This document shows positions 1-9,886 of a DNA stretch of 64,000 nucleotides, in pieces. Under the pieces are notes generated by a model. It was not told where the DNA came from. It did not search any database and saw nothing but the letters and a program-made list of their open reading frames with translations. Position 1 is the stretch's first letter. Every line of letters starts with the position of its first letter. A program made the translations under genes and the position numbers. The DNA is from Alpinimonas psychrophila (GTDB lineage: Bacteria; Actinomycetota; Actinomycetes; Actinomycetales; Microbacteriaceae), in the NCBI RefSeq assembly GCF_014137865.1, contig NZ_JACGWU010000001.1, positions 910,738 to 974,737 of the forward strand, read 5' to 3'.

Positions 1-180
1 TTGGTCGAGACCGACGAGCAGGGGCAGCTCACCATCTTCGTGCAAGGCAAGGCAATCGATGGCAAAGCCAACGAGGGTGTTATTTTGGCGTTAGCCGATC
101 ATTTTGGCGTCGCTAAATCTCACATCACGATTACGCGCGGTCATACCTCCCGAATCAAACAGGTCATTATCGACCGTTAG
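1..180 (+). CDS. DUF167 (YggU-family) protein, C-terminal part
   Basis: Frame 1 is open from the window edge to TAG at 178-180 (59 codons), so the 5' end lies outside the window. The stretch VQGKAIDGKANEGVILALA followed by SHITITRGHTSRIKQV matches the family pattern of a P-x-D-GKAN segment, a helix, and a G-x-x-SR-x-K segment near the C-terminus. Members are about 75-110 residues long with unknown biochemical function. It converges on the minus-strand methyltransferase gene, from which it is separated by a hairpin. Confidence 0.75.
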   Translation: MVETDEQGQLTIFVQGKAIDGKANEGVILALADHFGVAKSHITITRGHTSRIKQVIIDR

Positions 181-190
181 TCAAACAACG

Positions 191-231
191 AAAAAACGGT
201 AGCAGCCATCCTTGTGGGGACAACTGCTACC
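191..231 (-). terminator. Rho-independent terminator of the infC-rpmI-rplT-methyltransferase operon
   Basis: GGTAGCAG (198-205) pairs with CTGCTACC (224-231), an 8-bp stem with an 18-nt loop. The run AAAAAA at 191-196 becomes a T-tract immediately after the stem when read on the minus strand, 25 bases past the methyltransferase stop. On the plus strand no T-run follows, so it serves the minus-strand operon best. Confidence 0.7.
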
Positions 232-255
232 AAATAATTCGAGTCTGAGGCGGGA

Positions 256-1059
256 TTACGCCTTGTTGTGAGCGAAGGCGCTTTCATAAAGACATACCGC
301 CGCCGCCGTAGCCAGGTTCATCGACTCGGCGTCACCGTAAATGGGAACGCGAATGGTGCGTTCTGCCAGTTTGAGATGCTCGTCGGTCAAGCCACGTGCT
401 TCGTTACCAAAAAGCCACGCCGTAGGGGCATCGAGAATGCCCTCCGCGCGAGCCCTCGGCAAGTCAGTTCCCTTAATATCGGCAGCAATCAGCTGAAGGC
501 CTGCTTCACGAACGCGAGGCAAGACATCCGCCAGCTCAACGTCGATAGTGATAGGCAGGTGAAAAAGCGAACCTGTGGTTGAACGAACAACCTTGGGGTT
601 GTAGAGGTCAACACTGCGCCCGGTCAAAATGATGGCGTCGGCACCAGCGGCATCGGCGACACGAATGATCGTACCGAGATTGCCGGGGTCACGAACTTCT
701 TCGAGGATGACAACCAGTTTGGGGCCATCCTGGAAGATCTCTTTGAGCGCGGTGGGGAATTGGTGGCAGACGGCAATGAAACCCTGAGGGGTAACAGTGT
801 CCGCCATGGCCTCAAGAACGGACTCGGTGACGAACTCGACATCGACACCTGCATCGACAGCAGTCTGTGCGATATCCGTGTAACGCTCGAGAGCGGTAGG
901 GGTCGCGTAGAGCTCGACGATGAGTTGTGGTCGGTAGGCCAAGGCCTCAGCAACGGCTTGCGGCCCTTCCAAAAGGAAGAGCCCGGTCTCGGACCGCGCT
1001 CCCCTCGTGGCTAGCTTCGCAACCGCCTTCACGCGTGCAGCGCGGGGGTTGTCGAGCAT
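256..1059 (-). CDS. TrmH/SpoU-family RNA 2'-O-methyltransferase
   Basis: 267 residues. An N-terminal substrate-binding region (LFLLEGPQAVAEAL) precedes a SPOUT knot domain with all three family motifs: motif 1 NLGTIIRVADAAGADAIIL, motif 2 GNEARGL, and motif 3 IPIYGDAESMNLATAAAVC. Enzymes of this type transfer methyl from SAM to a ribose 2'-OH, usually of 23S rRNA (RlmB-like), but the exact nucleotide cannot be read from sequence. The ATG has AGGGAAG upstream at suitable spacing. It is the last gene of the infC-rpmI-rplT group, 11 bases behind rplT, a common actinobacterial order that fits a role in ribosome maturation. Confidence 0.9.
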   Translation of the reverse strand: MLDNPRAARVKAVAKLATRGARSETGLFLLEGPQAVAEALAYRPQLIVELYATPTALERYTDIAQTAVDAGVDVEFVTESVLEAMADTVTPQGFIAVCHQFPTALKEIFQDGPKLVVILEEVRDPGNLGTIIRVADAAGADAIILTGRSVDLYNPKVVRSTTGSLFHLPITIDVELADVLPRVREAGLQLIAADIKGTDLPRARAEGILDAPTAWLFGNEARGLTDEHLKLAERTIRVPIYGDAESMNLATAAAVCLYESAFAHNKA

Positions 1060-1070
1060 AATTTTCTTCC

Positions 1071-1460
1071 CTAGGCCTGAAGGACCTTGGGTGCTGACGT
1101 GTCAGCAGGAAGTGCCTTCTTGGCACTCTGAACGATGGCCGCAAACGTGGCGGGCTCGTTGACAGCGAGTTCCGCCAGCATGCGACGGTCAACCTCGATA
1201 CCAGCAAGGTCAAGACCCTGGATCAAGCGGTTGTATGTCAGGCCGTTGAGGCGTGCAGCAGCGTTAATGCGCTGGATCCACAGACGACGGAAGTCGCCCT
1301 TGCGCTTGCGGCGGTCACGGAAGCTGTAGACCAGCGAGTGCGTAACTTGCTCTTTTGCCTTGCGGTACAGACGTGACCGCTGTCCGCGGTAACCGGCTGC
1401 ACGCTCGAGGATGACGCGACGCTTCTTGTGAGCGTTTACCGCCCGTTTTACTCTTGCCAT
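1071..1460 (-). CDS. rplT: 50S ribosomal protein L20
   Basis: 129 residues, a normal length. The basic N-terminus [19 protein letters not shown], the segment [17 protein letters not shown] and the globular part ([19 protein letters not shown]) are diagnostic for L20, which binds 23S rRNA early in 50S assembly. It follows rpmI by 56 bases in the classic infC-rpmI-rplT order. In other bacteria L20 represses this operon. I saw no obvious mimic structure in the short gaps here, so autoregulation is not claimed. Confidence 0.97.
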   Translation of the reverse strand: MARVKRAVNAHKKRRVILERAAGYRGQRSRLYRKAKEQVTHSLVYSFRDRRKRKGDFRRLWIQRINAAARLNGLTYNRLIQGLDLAGIEVDRRMLAELAVNEPATFAAIVQSAKKALPADTSAPKVLQA

Positions 1461-1516
1461 TTCACTATTTCCTTAAAGGGTTCAAAGTCGGCGTAGTCAG
1501 CCGACGAAGGGTTTGA

Positions 1517-1711
1517 CTACTTGCCGAGAAGTTTCTTGATGACCTTGGAATCGGCCGGTGACAAGACCTGGTCGGCGTTCAAGGCACGCTTGCGCTTGCT
1601 GGACTTAACCTCGAGGTTGTGTCGCATGCCGGCGCGCTGCTTCATGAGCTTGCCGGTACCAGTGAGCCTGAAACGCTTCTTAGACCCGGAGTGCGTCTTC
1701 ATCTTGGGCAT
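1517..1711 (-). CDS. rpmI: 50S ribosomal protein L35
   Basis: 64 residues starting [20 protein letters not shown], the signature of L35 (KMKTHxGaaKRF). It is a small basic late-assembly 50S protein. It lies between infC (stop 53 bases upstream) and rplT, on the same strand and surely on the same transcript. Confidence 0.97.
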   Translation of the reverse strand: MPKMKTHSGSKKRFRLTGTGKLMKQRAGMRHNLEVKSSKRKRALNADQVLSPADSKVIKKLLGK

Positions 1712-1764
1712 TGTTTCTCCTTAGTTCTTTCTTCGACTGCCATAACGACAGCCGCGGGATGTGT

Positions 1765-2949
<1,185 letters not shown>

Positions 2950-3028
2950 GCGCTGCTCCTCTTGTAAACCTTGTGGCCCGAAAACTGGGCGAAAGAGAAG
3001 TCTTAAGCGCACGCTACAAAGCCAAAGC

Positions 3029-3058
3029 CTTATGTCGTACACGACGCATAAAGGTCAA
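3029..3058 (-). promoter_or_regulatory. Predicted promoter of the infC operon
   Basis: Read on the minus strand: TTGACC (3058-3053), an 18-base spacer, then CATAAG (3034-3029). The -35 matches 5 of 6 consensus bases and the -10 matches 4 of 6. Transcription would start near 3022 and give a 5' leader of roughly 70 bases before the ATT start of infC. Prediction by eye only. Confidence 0.4.
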
Positions 3059-3222
3059 ACCTAAACGCGGCACCCTTCCTACCCCCTGGCAAGCCAGTTG
3101 GCGGAGTGCAAGAACCCGGTAGCCTTTATGTAGCGGCAAACGCGGGTGGGATTATAAAAACTCCACTTTCGTTCCAAGACAGAAGCCTTGAAACCCACAT
3201 AAGCCTAGCAGAGGATGAACAC

Positions 3223-3579
3223 GTGAGCGACCGGACCGAGACCGAGGCCCTCAAGAAAGCCACTTTAGACATCGCTGAGGTTCCTGCCGTCGAGGTCATT
3301 GTTGAGGTTGCCGTCAATCTCATGAGTGCCGCCGCCATCAAGTGCGGCTTGGCAGATGAACCCGGAGAACCTTCTCAAATGGACCTCGATGAGGCCCGCA
3401 AACTTATCAACGCTCTGGCTGGTCTCGTCACCGCCGCCGCGCCCGATATCAGCGACTCCCACGCCCGCCCCCTCCGCGATGGCTTGCGCTCAGTACAACT
3501 CGCCTTCCGCGAGGCGTCGACCCACCCCGACCCCATCGGCAAAGGCCCCGGCGAAAAGTACACCGGGCCCGTCAACTAG
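3223..3579 (+). CDS. DUF1844 domain protein
   Basis: 118 residues from a GTG start at 3223, preceded by AGAGGA with 7-base spacing. An in-frame ATG at 3106 would add a 39-residue N-terminus with no family similarity. The core IAEVPAVEVIVEVAVNLMSAAAIKCGL is typical of DUF1844, a small alpha-helical family of unknown function that sits near infC in many actinobacteria. A Pro/Gly-rich tail follows. It is transcribed divergently from infC; the 273-base gap between their starts carries the infC promoter and no other gene I can see. Confidence 0.8.
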   Translation: MSDRTETEALKKATLDIAEVPAVEVIVEVAVNLMSAAAIKCGLADEPGEPSQMDLDEARKLINALAGLVTAAAPDISDSHARPLRDGLRSVQLAFREASTHPDPIGKGPGEKYTGPVN

Positions 3580-3597
3580 GGAGCCGGCGTCCCGACA

Positions 3598-4263
3598 TCA
3601 AGCGGGTTCGATCAGCCGAAAGATGAGCGCCGGTAACGTGCGCATTGCGATGACGTGAGCCGCCGAATCCGCGTCATCGACACCGGAAAGAATCGCCTGC
3701 TGCATGGCGGTCTCGTAGGTCGTCGAAACGATTCCGGCCACAATGTATGGATCCAGGGAGAATCTTGCCCCGACAGAGGCAATTGCGAGTGTTATGAGCT
3801 CGGCCAGTTCCACTGAAATTTCATGTTGGCGGGCAGTAAATCGGCGGGCAACAGCTTGATCACGCATCGCGAAGAGTCGAAACTCCCCCAACACCAGAAA
3901 CCAGCGGGTGTCATCTGCCTGCAGTGCCAGCATCGCCCCGACGAGGGTTTCGACCGTGGCTTGATTGAGAGGGACGACATCGGGCCGAGCGACGTGATGT
4001 TGCGCCTCCACGGCCAGTTTCAGTCGCGCCAGGCGCAGGCCGTTCTCTCTCTCGGCCAGCGCGAAAAATAACTCTTCCTTTGACTCGAAATTCGAGTAGA
4101 AAGCGCCTCGGGAGAAACCGGCCGCCTCGGCCACCATTTCGATGGATGCTGCGTGCAAACCGTGCTCGGAAAATACTTCGTACGCGGCATCAATCAGACG
4201 TTCGCGCGTTTTCTGGCGACGAGCAGACTCACTGGGTGCCGTCACTGCAGATTCGTCGGTCAT
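3598..4263 (-). CDS. TetR-family repressor of the adjacent MMPL/YhgE export module
   Basis: 221 residues. The N-terminal HTH (about residues 14-60) reads RERLIDAAYEVFSEHGLHAAS then AAGFSRGAFYSNFESKEELF, the standard TetR DNA-binding core. The C-terminal helical ligand-binding half is unassigned. It is divergent from the MMPL exporter gene, and the 158-base gap holds two palindromes of identical design, the usual layout for a TetR protein that represses both itself and an efflux operon until a small molecule binds. AGGA lies 7 bases before the ATG. Confidence 0.88.
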   Translation of the reverse strand: MTDESAVTAPSESARRQKTRERLIDAAYEVFSEHGLHAASIEMVAEAAGFSRGAFYSNFESKEELFFALAERENGLRLARLKLAVEAQHHVARPDVVPLNQATVETLVGAMLALQADDTRWFLVLGEFRLFAMRDQAVARRFTARQHEISVELAELITLAIASVGARFSLDPYIVAGIVSTTYETAMQQAILSGVDDADSAAHVIAMRTLPALIFRLIEPA

Positions 4264-4296
4264 GATTCCATCCTGTCAGTTACCTGAAAAATGCAA

Positions 4297-4346
4297 CGAT
4301 ACGTCACTGTATCGAATACATTTACCTCTGGATACACTGGTGTATC
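4297..4346. promoter_or_regulatory. Two TetR-type operators, GATAC-N6-GTATC
   Basis: Site 1 is CGATAC-GTCACT-GTATCG (4297-4314). Site 2 is GATACAC-TG-GTGTATC (4331-4346). Both contain GATAC-N6-GTATC, and their centres are 33 bp apart, close to three helical turns, so dimers would bind the same face. They lie between the divergent TetR and MMPL starts. Their design is visible in the sequence; the binding protein is inferred from location. Confidence 0.7.
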
Positions 4347-4421
4347 GAATTCGTGTATTAACCGATTCGGAGCGCTTTTGGGCCTCCCTACCGCCCGGGC
4401 GTCACTTCACTAAAGGCAACC

Positions 4422-7238
4422 ATGTCAACACTTCTCTATTCGCTTGGCCGTTGGGCGTACCGTTCCCGACGCCTGGTTCTCGTGGGCTGGATCCTGGCGT
4501 TGGTCGTCATCGGTGGGTTCGCCGGAATCTTCAATAAGGGACTCGACAACGCCATCTCCATCCCGGGAACGGAATCACAGGTAGCGCTTCAAACCCTCGC
4601 CGCAAACTTTCCCCAGGTCAGCGGCACCTCCGCTCAACTGGTTTTTGAGGCACCTCCCGGGGATACCGTCAATGATCCCGCCATCATCAGCGCTGTAAAT
4701 AGCGCCGTGGCAGACATCACGAAGCTCCCCCAAATCGCGGGAGCAGTATCCCCGTATAGCTCCACCGTCACCGGCTCTCTCAGCGACAATGGCCAAGCTG
4801 GCCTGGTGAGCATTCAGTTCACGGGTTCCGCTGCGACAATCGATGCCGCTTCGGTGGATGCCCTTCAAGGCGCCTCGGACGCCCTTGCAAAAACGCTCCC
4901 CGCCGGGTCGACCGTCTCCCTCGGCGGCGAAATTTTCAGTCAAAGTCTTCCAACCCTGAGCCTCGTCGAGCTCATTGGCGTCGCGGTTGCACTAATCGTT
5001 CTCATCATCACCTTCGGATCGTTCGTTGCCGCTGGCATGCCCCTTTTCACGGCAATCCTCGGGGTTGGCATCTCGATTGCTCTAATCTTCGTGGCAACCC
5101 TCTTTGGCCCCGTAACCTCCACCACGCCAATGCTCGCCCTCATGCTCGGCCTTGCCGTGGGAATTGACTACGCGCTCTTCATCATTTCTCGACATCAGGA
5201 TCAATTACGGCACGGTCAATCTCCCGAGGAGTCCGCTGCTCGGGCCACCGCCACCGCGGGATCCGCCGTTATTTTTGCCGGTCTCACCGTCATGATCGCC
5301 CTTCTTGGGCTGGGCGTAGCCGGCATTCCGTTCCTCACCACGATGGGTCTTGCCGCCGCTGCGGGAGTGGGCGTTGCCGTGCTCATCTCGATCACCCTTA
5401 TTCCCGCCCTGCTCGGATTTGCGGGCGAACGCCTTCGTCCGAAGGACTCCGTGGGCGGGCGGATGAGTAAAAATTCTGCTGAGGCAACGCAGTTTCCAAC
5501 GACGACCCCTGATAGCCCGAAGCCGAGTCGGTTCTTCACTGGCTGGGTAAAGGCCGTGACCCGCTTTCCCATCGTCACGATCATTGCGGTCATCGCCGCT
5601 ATTGGCTTGCTCTCAGCCCCCGCCCTGGGCCTGCGCTTGGCGCTTCCGGATGCCGGCGCGTTACCCACGACCAGCCAAGCCCGAGTTACCTACGACTTGA
5701 TCGCCAAGAACTTCGGAGCCGGCTACAACGGACCCCTCATCATCACCGGCTCGATCGTCACCAGCACAGATCCACTCGGCCTGATGGCTGATCTGAAAAC
5801 TGAATTCGAGAAGCTCCCCGGGGTCGCTGCCGTTCCCCTTTCAACGCCGAATGAAAAAGCCGACACTGGAATCGTGCAAGTGGTCCCGACCGGTTCCCCC
5901 GACTCCGTCGAAACGAAGGCCCTCGTGCAGGAGATTCGTTCCATGCACGACTATTTCTTGCAGACCTACAAGATTGACCTCGCGGTCACCGGATTCACTG
6001 CCGTCGGAATTGACGTCTCGGATCGCCTGGGCAACGCCCTGCTACCCTTTGGGCTCATCGTCGTCGGGCTCTCGCTCATCCTGTTGACCATGGTCTTTCG
6101 TTCCATTTGGGTGCCCGTTAAGGCTGCGGTGGGATACCTTCTCAGCGTCGGAGCATCGTTTGGTGTCGTCGCCCTCGTCTTCAACGACGGCGTTTTCGCG
6201 GACCTTCTTCATGTCGACAAGGCGGGCCCCGTTCTTAGCTTCATGCCGATTATCTTGATGGGTGTTTTGTTTGGCTTGGCCATGGACTATGAGGTCTTCC
6301 TCGTGGCGCGCATGCGCGAAGACTATGTTCACTCCGGCAATGCTCGACGAAGTATCGTCACCGGATTCATAGGGTCCGCCAAAGTCGTCACCGCGGCCGC
6401 GATCATTATGTTTGCCGTTTTTGCTGCGTTCGTTCCCGAAGGTGACTCGAACATCAAGCCCATCGCTCTCGGCCTGGCCGTCGGCATTTTTGTGGATGCC
6501 TTTATCGTGCGAATGACCTTCGTTCCCGCCGTTCTTCAACTGTTGGGCAAGCACGCCTGGTGGATGCCGCAGTGGCTTGATCGCGCTCTTCCTTCCTTTG
6601 ACGTGGAGGGCGAGGGTGTTCAACGTGTGCTTGACCTAGCAGATTGGCCCAGCCCGAACTCAACCGCCGCTATTGCCGCGGAGGGTCTTACCCTGACACG
6701 AGACAGCGGATCCGCCCCGACCGCCGACCTCTTTCGAGACGTGGCCGTGATTCTGCCGGCCGGCGAAACCCTCATCGTTCGTGGGGACCATGCTCTCAAC
6801 GTCACAGCACTGCTCCTCACCCTGAGCGGGCGCCTGACGCCCACGGAGGGCAAACTTAAAGTCATGGGATTGGTCCTCCCCGTTCGTTCGAGCGCCGTCC
6901 GCAAGCGGGTTGGCCTCCTAGATGCCGGAGCTGTTGCTAGCGGTGATCTCAGCCGAGTCATTCGTCGTGCTTTGCGCGAGCATCCTGATATTTTTGTCAT
7001 CGATGGAATCGATACTGTAGCCGCGCCTGAGGCTCGTTCCGCGGTTCGGGACGCCCTGCTCGCCGCCACGCGTGACAAACGGCGGCGAAACCGCCCCCTG
7101 ACTGTTGTGGTGGGAACGACGACAAAATCGCCGATCGACGCGCTCCATGACGTCCTTCCCGAGGGAGAAACTTCGACGGTTCTGAGATTCACGACTCCCA
7201 AGAAATCGGTCTCAACGAAAGCCAAGGTCTCATCATGA
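4422..7238 (+). CDS. MMPL/RND-family exporter with C-terminal ABC-ATPase-like domain
   Basis: 938 residues; AAAGG lies before the ATG. Two MMPL repeats are present, each with a large periplasmic-side loop and a transmembrane bundle. The conserved motif is seen twice: GIDYALFIISR (D249-Y250) and AMDYEVFLVAR (D622-Y623), the proton-relay positions. After about residue 740 comes a roughly 190-residue cytoplasmic segment folded in the order of an ABC nucleotide-binding domain: a beta-rich start, VRGDHALNVTALLLTLSGRL at the Walker A position, and DIFVIDGID at the Walker B position. The GKS/T of Walker A is missing, so it probably does not hydrolyse ATP normally. The stop overlaps the start of the YhgE gene (ATGA), suggesting a joint exporter of lipids or drugs. 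Confidence 0.85.
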   Translation: MSTLLYSLGRWAYRSRRLVLVGWILALVVIGGFAGIFNKGLDNAISIPGTESQVALQTLAANFPQVSGTSAQLVFEAPPGDTVNDPAIISAVNSAVADITKLPQIAGAVSPYSSTVTGSLSDNGQAGLVSIQFTGSAATIDAASVDALQGASDALAKTLPAGSTVSLGGEIFSQSLPTLSLVELIGVAVALIVLIITFGSFVAAGMPLFTAILGVGISIALIFVATLFGPVTSTTPMLALMLGLAVGIDYALFIISRHQDQLRHGQSPEESAARATATAGSAVIFAGLTVMIALLGLGVAGIPFLTTMGLAAAAGVGVAVLISITLIPALLGFAGERLRPKDSVGGRMSKNSAEATQFPTTTPDSPKPSRFFTGWVKAVTRFPIVTIIAVIAAIGLLSAPALGLRLALPDAGALPTTSQARVTYDLIAKNFGAGYNGPLIITGSIVTSTDPLGLMADLKTEFEKLPGVAAVPLSTPNEKADTGIVQVVPTGSPDSVETKALVQEIRSMHDYFLQTYKIDLAVTGFTAVGIDVSDRLGNALLPFGLIVVGLSLILLTMVFRSIWVPVKAAVGYLLSVGASFGVVALVFNDGVFADLLHVDKAGPVLSFMPIILMGVLFGLAMDYEVFLVARMREDYVHSGNARRSIVTGFIGSAKVVTAAAIIMFAVFAAFVPEGDSNIKPIALGLAVGIFVDAFIVRMTFVPAVLQLLGKHAWWMPQWLDRALPSFDVEGEGVQRVLDLADWPSPNSTAAIAAEGLTLTRDSGSAPTADLFRDVAVILPAGETLIVRGDHALNVTALLLTLSGRLTPTEGKLKVMGLVLPVRSSAVRKRVGLLDAGAVASGDLSRVIRRALREHPDIFVIDGIDTVAAPEARSAVRDALLAATRDKRRRNRPLTVVVGTTTKSPIDALHDVLPEGETSTVLRFTTPKKSVSTKAKVSS

Positions 7239-9013
7239 CGAATCTCCTTAATCGCATGACCCGTCGTCCCGACGGCAGGGTTTCACCACTGACCATTGTT
7301 GGCCTCGTGATGGTGCCGCTCATCGTTGCCGGCTTGCTGATTTGGGGTCTGTGGAGTCCGGGAGATCGCCTTCACACCGTGACAGCCGCGATCGTCAACA
7401 ACGATGTGCCTGTGACCATTGACGGTCAATACGTTCCCCTCGGGCGTCAACTTTCAGCGGGACTCGTCAGCGGCGGTGGGGAAGGATCCACGAACTTCAC
7501 CTGGGTCCTCACCGATGCCGCAGGAGCCGCCAAGGGACTCACGAGCGGTGCCTACGTTGCCGTCGTCACCATTCCCAAGAACTTTTCCGCGGCAGCAACG
7601 TCGCCCGGAGGTAATGCCTCCCAGGCGGAACAAGCCACGATCGACGTCGCCACCAGCGACAAGAGTCTGCTCGTCGACAACGCCATCAGCTCGGCCATTA
7701 CGTCTACGGCCGCGACCCTCTTAGGTCGACAGCTGACCACGAACTACCTAGAAAACGTGTATTTGGGCTTCAATACACTCTCAAGTCAATTGGCCACCGC
7801 CGCCAGTGGGGCCAAGGATCTTGCCGCGGGGACATTCGCTCTGGCCGACGGCGCTAATCAGGTGGCGAACGGTGCCAGCCAGCTGGCCTCGGGCCTCACG
7901 GCGCTGTCCCAAAAGACCGCCGACCTTCCGACGCAAACATCTCAACTTTCGGACGGAGCCGCCCAAACGAACGCGGGAGCGCAACAAGTATCGGGCGCTG
8001 CCGCTCAGGTCAGTGGCGGCCTGACGGGACTTAATGCCTCGTGCGCCCATTCTGGTGCATCCACCGCATTCTGCGAATCGCTGGCCACCCTGACCGGCGC
8101 CGCATCGGGAGTCGCGACCGGCGCGGCCGGCGTCGCCTCCGGAACGTCGGGACTCGCCTCTGGCACCGCGAGCTTGGCCGCCGGCATTCCTGCCCTGACC
8201 GGTGGAATTTCTAACCTCGCCTCTGCGGGTTCCCAACTACATTTGGGAATCCTAGGGATTGCCGGCGGTGCCACCGAGCTCGGGACAGGCACCCAGAACC
8301 TTGCTGCCGGTCTCCAGACGGCAGTTTCCCAGCTCCCGACGTACACCGAGGCTCAACGGACTCAGCTGGCCGATGTCGTCGCTAACCCGGTCGGCGTTGC
8401 TGGCGGAACCGCCCTCACTTTTGGTCAATCCAGCACGCCGTTATACGTTGTCTTGGCCTTGTGGATTGGTGCTTTGGCCACGTTCGTCGCCCTCGGTGCT
8501 CTTCCCAAGAGACTGCTGGAATCCACGCGTCCGTCATCATTCTTGACGTTGCGAATGTTTCTCGTGCCGGCCGGAATTGGTGCTACTCAGGGCATTTTGG
8601 TGGCGGCGATCATCGCCCTAGCTCAAGGCTACGGATTCGGTGAGTGGCTCGCCATTGCCGGAATTTCCGCCTTGATTGGCGTGGCGTTCGCTGCGACGAA
8701 CCAGGCCTTGATCGCCGTGCTCGGGGGTACCGGGCGCCTCATTTCCCTGAGCATCGCCCTGCTCGTTCTGGTCACCGGCGTCATCGCCACCGTGCCGCCA
8801 GCTCTCGTGACCGCGCTCGGCTTTACGCCGGCAACCTCCGCTGTCACCAGTTTGCAAGCGGTGCTCAACGGGAGTCCGTTCATGGGACTCGGCGGCGCCA
8901 TCACGGCTCTCATCATCTGGGCATTGGCAGCCTTGGCCGCAACCACCTTGGTCGTGGCCCGAAAGCGCCGCGTCAGCATTCGCCAACTCCTCAAGGCGGC
9001 AAAACCCGCCTAG
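7235..9013 (+). CDS. YhgE/Pip-type membrane protein
   Basis: 592 residues. There is one N-terminal membrane segment (about 22-42) and a long extracellular region with repeated Ala/Gly/Ser heptad-like units (for example ASQLASGLTALSQ and GVASGTSGLASGTASLAAG) that should form helical bundles. A C-terminal ABC-2-type membrane domain of five or six helices ends in a basic tail. This is the YhgE/Pip architecture, linked in Firmicutes to ESX secretion and phage adsorption. It overlaps the MMPL gene by 4 bases, so the two are translationally coupled and under the same TetR control. Role inferred: partner of the MMPL exporter. Confidence 0.8.
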   Translation: MTNLLNRMTRRPDGRVSPLTIVGLVMVPLIVAGLLIWGLWSPGDRLHTVTAAIVNNDVPVTIDGQYVPLGRQLSAGLVSGGGEGSTNFTWVLTDAAGAAKGLTSGAYVAVVTIPKNFSAAATSPGGNASQAEQATIDVATSDKSLLVDNAISSAITSTAATLLGRQLTTNYLENVYLGFNTLSSQLATAASGAKDLAAGTFALADGANQVANGASQLASGLTALSQKTADLPTQTSQLSDGAAQTNAGAQQVSGAAAQVSGGLTGLNASCAHSGASTAFCESLATLTGAASGVATGAAGVASGTSGLASGTASLAAGIPALTGGISNLASAGSQLHLGILGIAGGATELGTGTQNLAAGLQTAVSQLPTYTEAQRTQLADVVANPVGVAGGTALTFGQSSTPLYVVLALWIGALATFVALGALPKRLLESTRPSSFLTLRMFLVPAGIGATQGILVAAIIALAQGYGFGEWLAIAGISALIGVAFAATNQALIAVLGGTGRLISLSIALLVLVTGVIATVPPALVTALGFTPATSAVTSLQAVLNGSPFMGLGGAITALIIWALAALAATTLVVARKRRVSIRQLLKAAKPA

Positions 9014-9064
9014 GGCTCAAGTCTCAGAGCCCAGGTCTCAGGACGCAGAACTAGGGATTAAAGA

Positions 9065-9874
9065 CTAAAGGCGAGGGTCCGGGTGGGCGTTGACATCAGC
9101 GTCGGGAATGAGGTGCACACGCAACGAGTCGACGCGTTCGGAAATGACTGGCTCCGCCGCCCACACGTCTGCTAGTGAATTGACGATGAGGAGCAGGTCA
9201 TCCTGCTCGAGATGAGGGGCGAGCACAAGCTCGACCGTAAGCTCGTCGTTGTTACCGCGGGCATCCGGATCACCAGAATGCAACGTCAGGCCACGGATAG
9301 CTTGCTGGGCTGCGATGGACCGTGTAAAGGCTTCGATCACGAGCGGATCAACGTGGCTGGGAACCCACGAGAGAGACTGCGCGATGGCATCGACGGTTGG
9401 TCGCCGGATGACGAATTCGGACGCACTTCCGGGATCCAGAACAACCCATTGGGCACCGTCACCAGCCGCGGCAAGGGCGACGCGTGTTCCGTCGGCGGGC
9501 ACGGGACGGGCATCCGTGCGCCATGCGGTCATCGCACTCACACTGGTAAAGACGGGAAGAACGGTGCGCTCCCCCGGGCCTGCCACCGTGACGATGCCGA
9601 GCTCCTGCGTTTTATCGACCATGAGACCCTCGGCATTGACTCCCACGTCGCCGGCCTCGGCCACCAACGGGATCAGAAAGCGAGCCGTGCGAATAGCGTC
9701 GACAACGGCGATATGGGTTGCTGTGCGCTCCGGCGACTGTGGATCACTGGCTCGAAAGCTTGCGAGGGCAGCCATCAGCGCGGGCGGTGCGGAGCCGTCA
9801 TCACCAGCACTGGGATTCGGTTCGAACGAGCGCCCCGCCCATGACTGACCGGCAGAATCGGAGTGGTTGCTCAA
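9065..9874 (-). CDS. SseB-family protein
   Basis: 269 residues from a TTG start. The central region ARFLIPLVAEAG, VLPVFTSVSAMTAWR, DGAQWVVLDPGSASEFVIRRPTVDAIA follows the SseB N-terminal domain pattern. The function of this domain in actinobacteria is unknown. It lies 12 bases behind hisA and belongs to the histidine operon transcript, a conserved placement but not evidence for a histidine role. No strong ribosome binding site is seen before the TTG, so the start is moderately certain. The 51-base gap to the convergent YhgE gene has only a 6-bp hairpin without a T-run. Confidence 0.75.
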   Translation of the reverse strand: MSNHSDSAGQSWAGRSFEPNPSAGDDGSAPPALMAALASFRASDPQSPERTATHIAVVDAIRTARFLIPLVAEAGDVGVNAEGLMVDKTQELGIVTVAGPGERTVLPVFTSVSAMTAWRTDARPVPADGTRVALAAAGDGAQWVVLDPGSASEFVIRRPTVDAIAQSLSWVPSHVDPLVIEAFTRSIAAQQAIRGLTLHSGDPDARGNNDELTVELVLAPHLEQDDLLLIVNSLADVWAAEPVISERVDSLRVHLIPDADVNAHPDPRL

Positions 9875-9886
9875 TGGAAGAATCTT

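Noticed and set aside
2950..3042. ATG start 31 codons upstream for infC
   Set aside because: The extra residues are unlike any IF-3 and would overlap the promoter/leader; AGAGGAG is placed for the ATT codon.
9013..9032. Terminator between the YhgE and sseB genes
   Set aside because: GGGCTC/GAGCCC forms only a 6-bp stem and no T-run follows on either strand.
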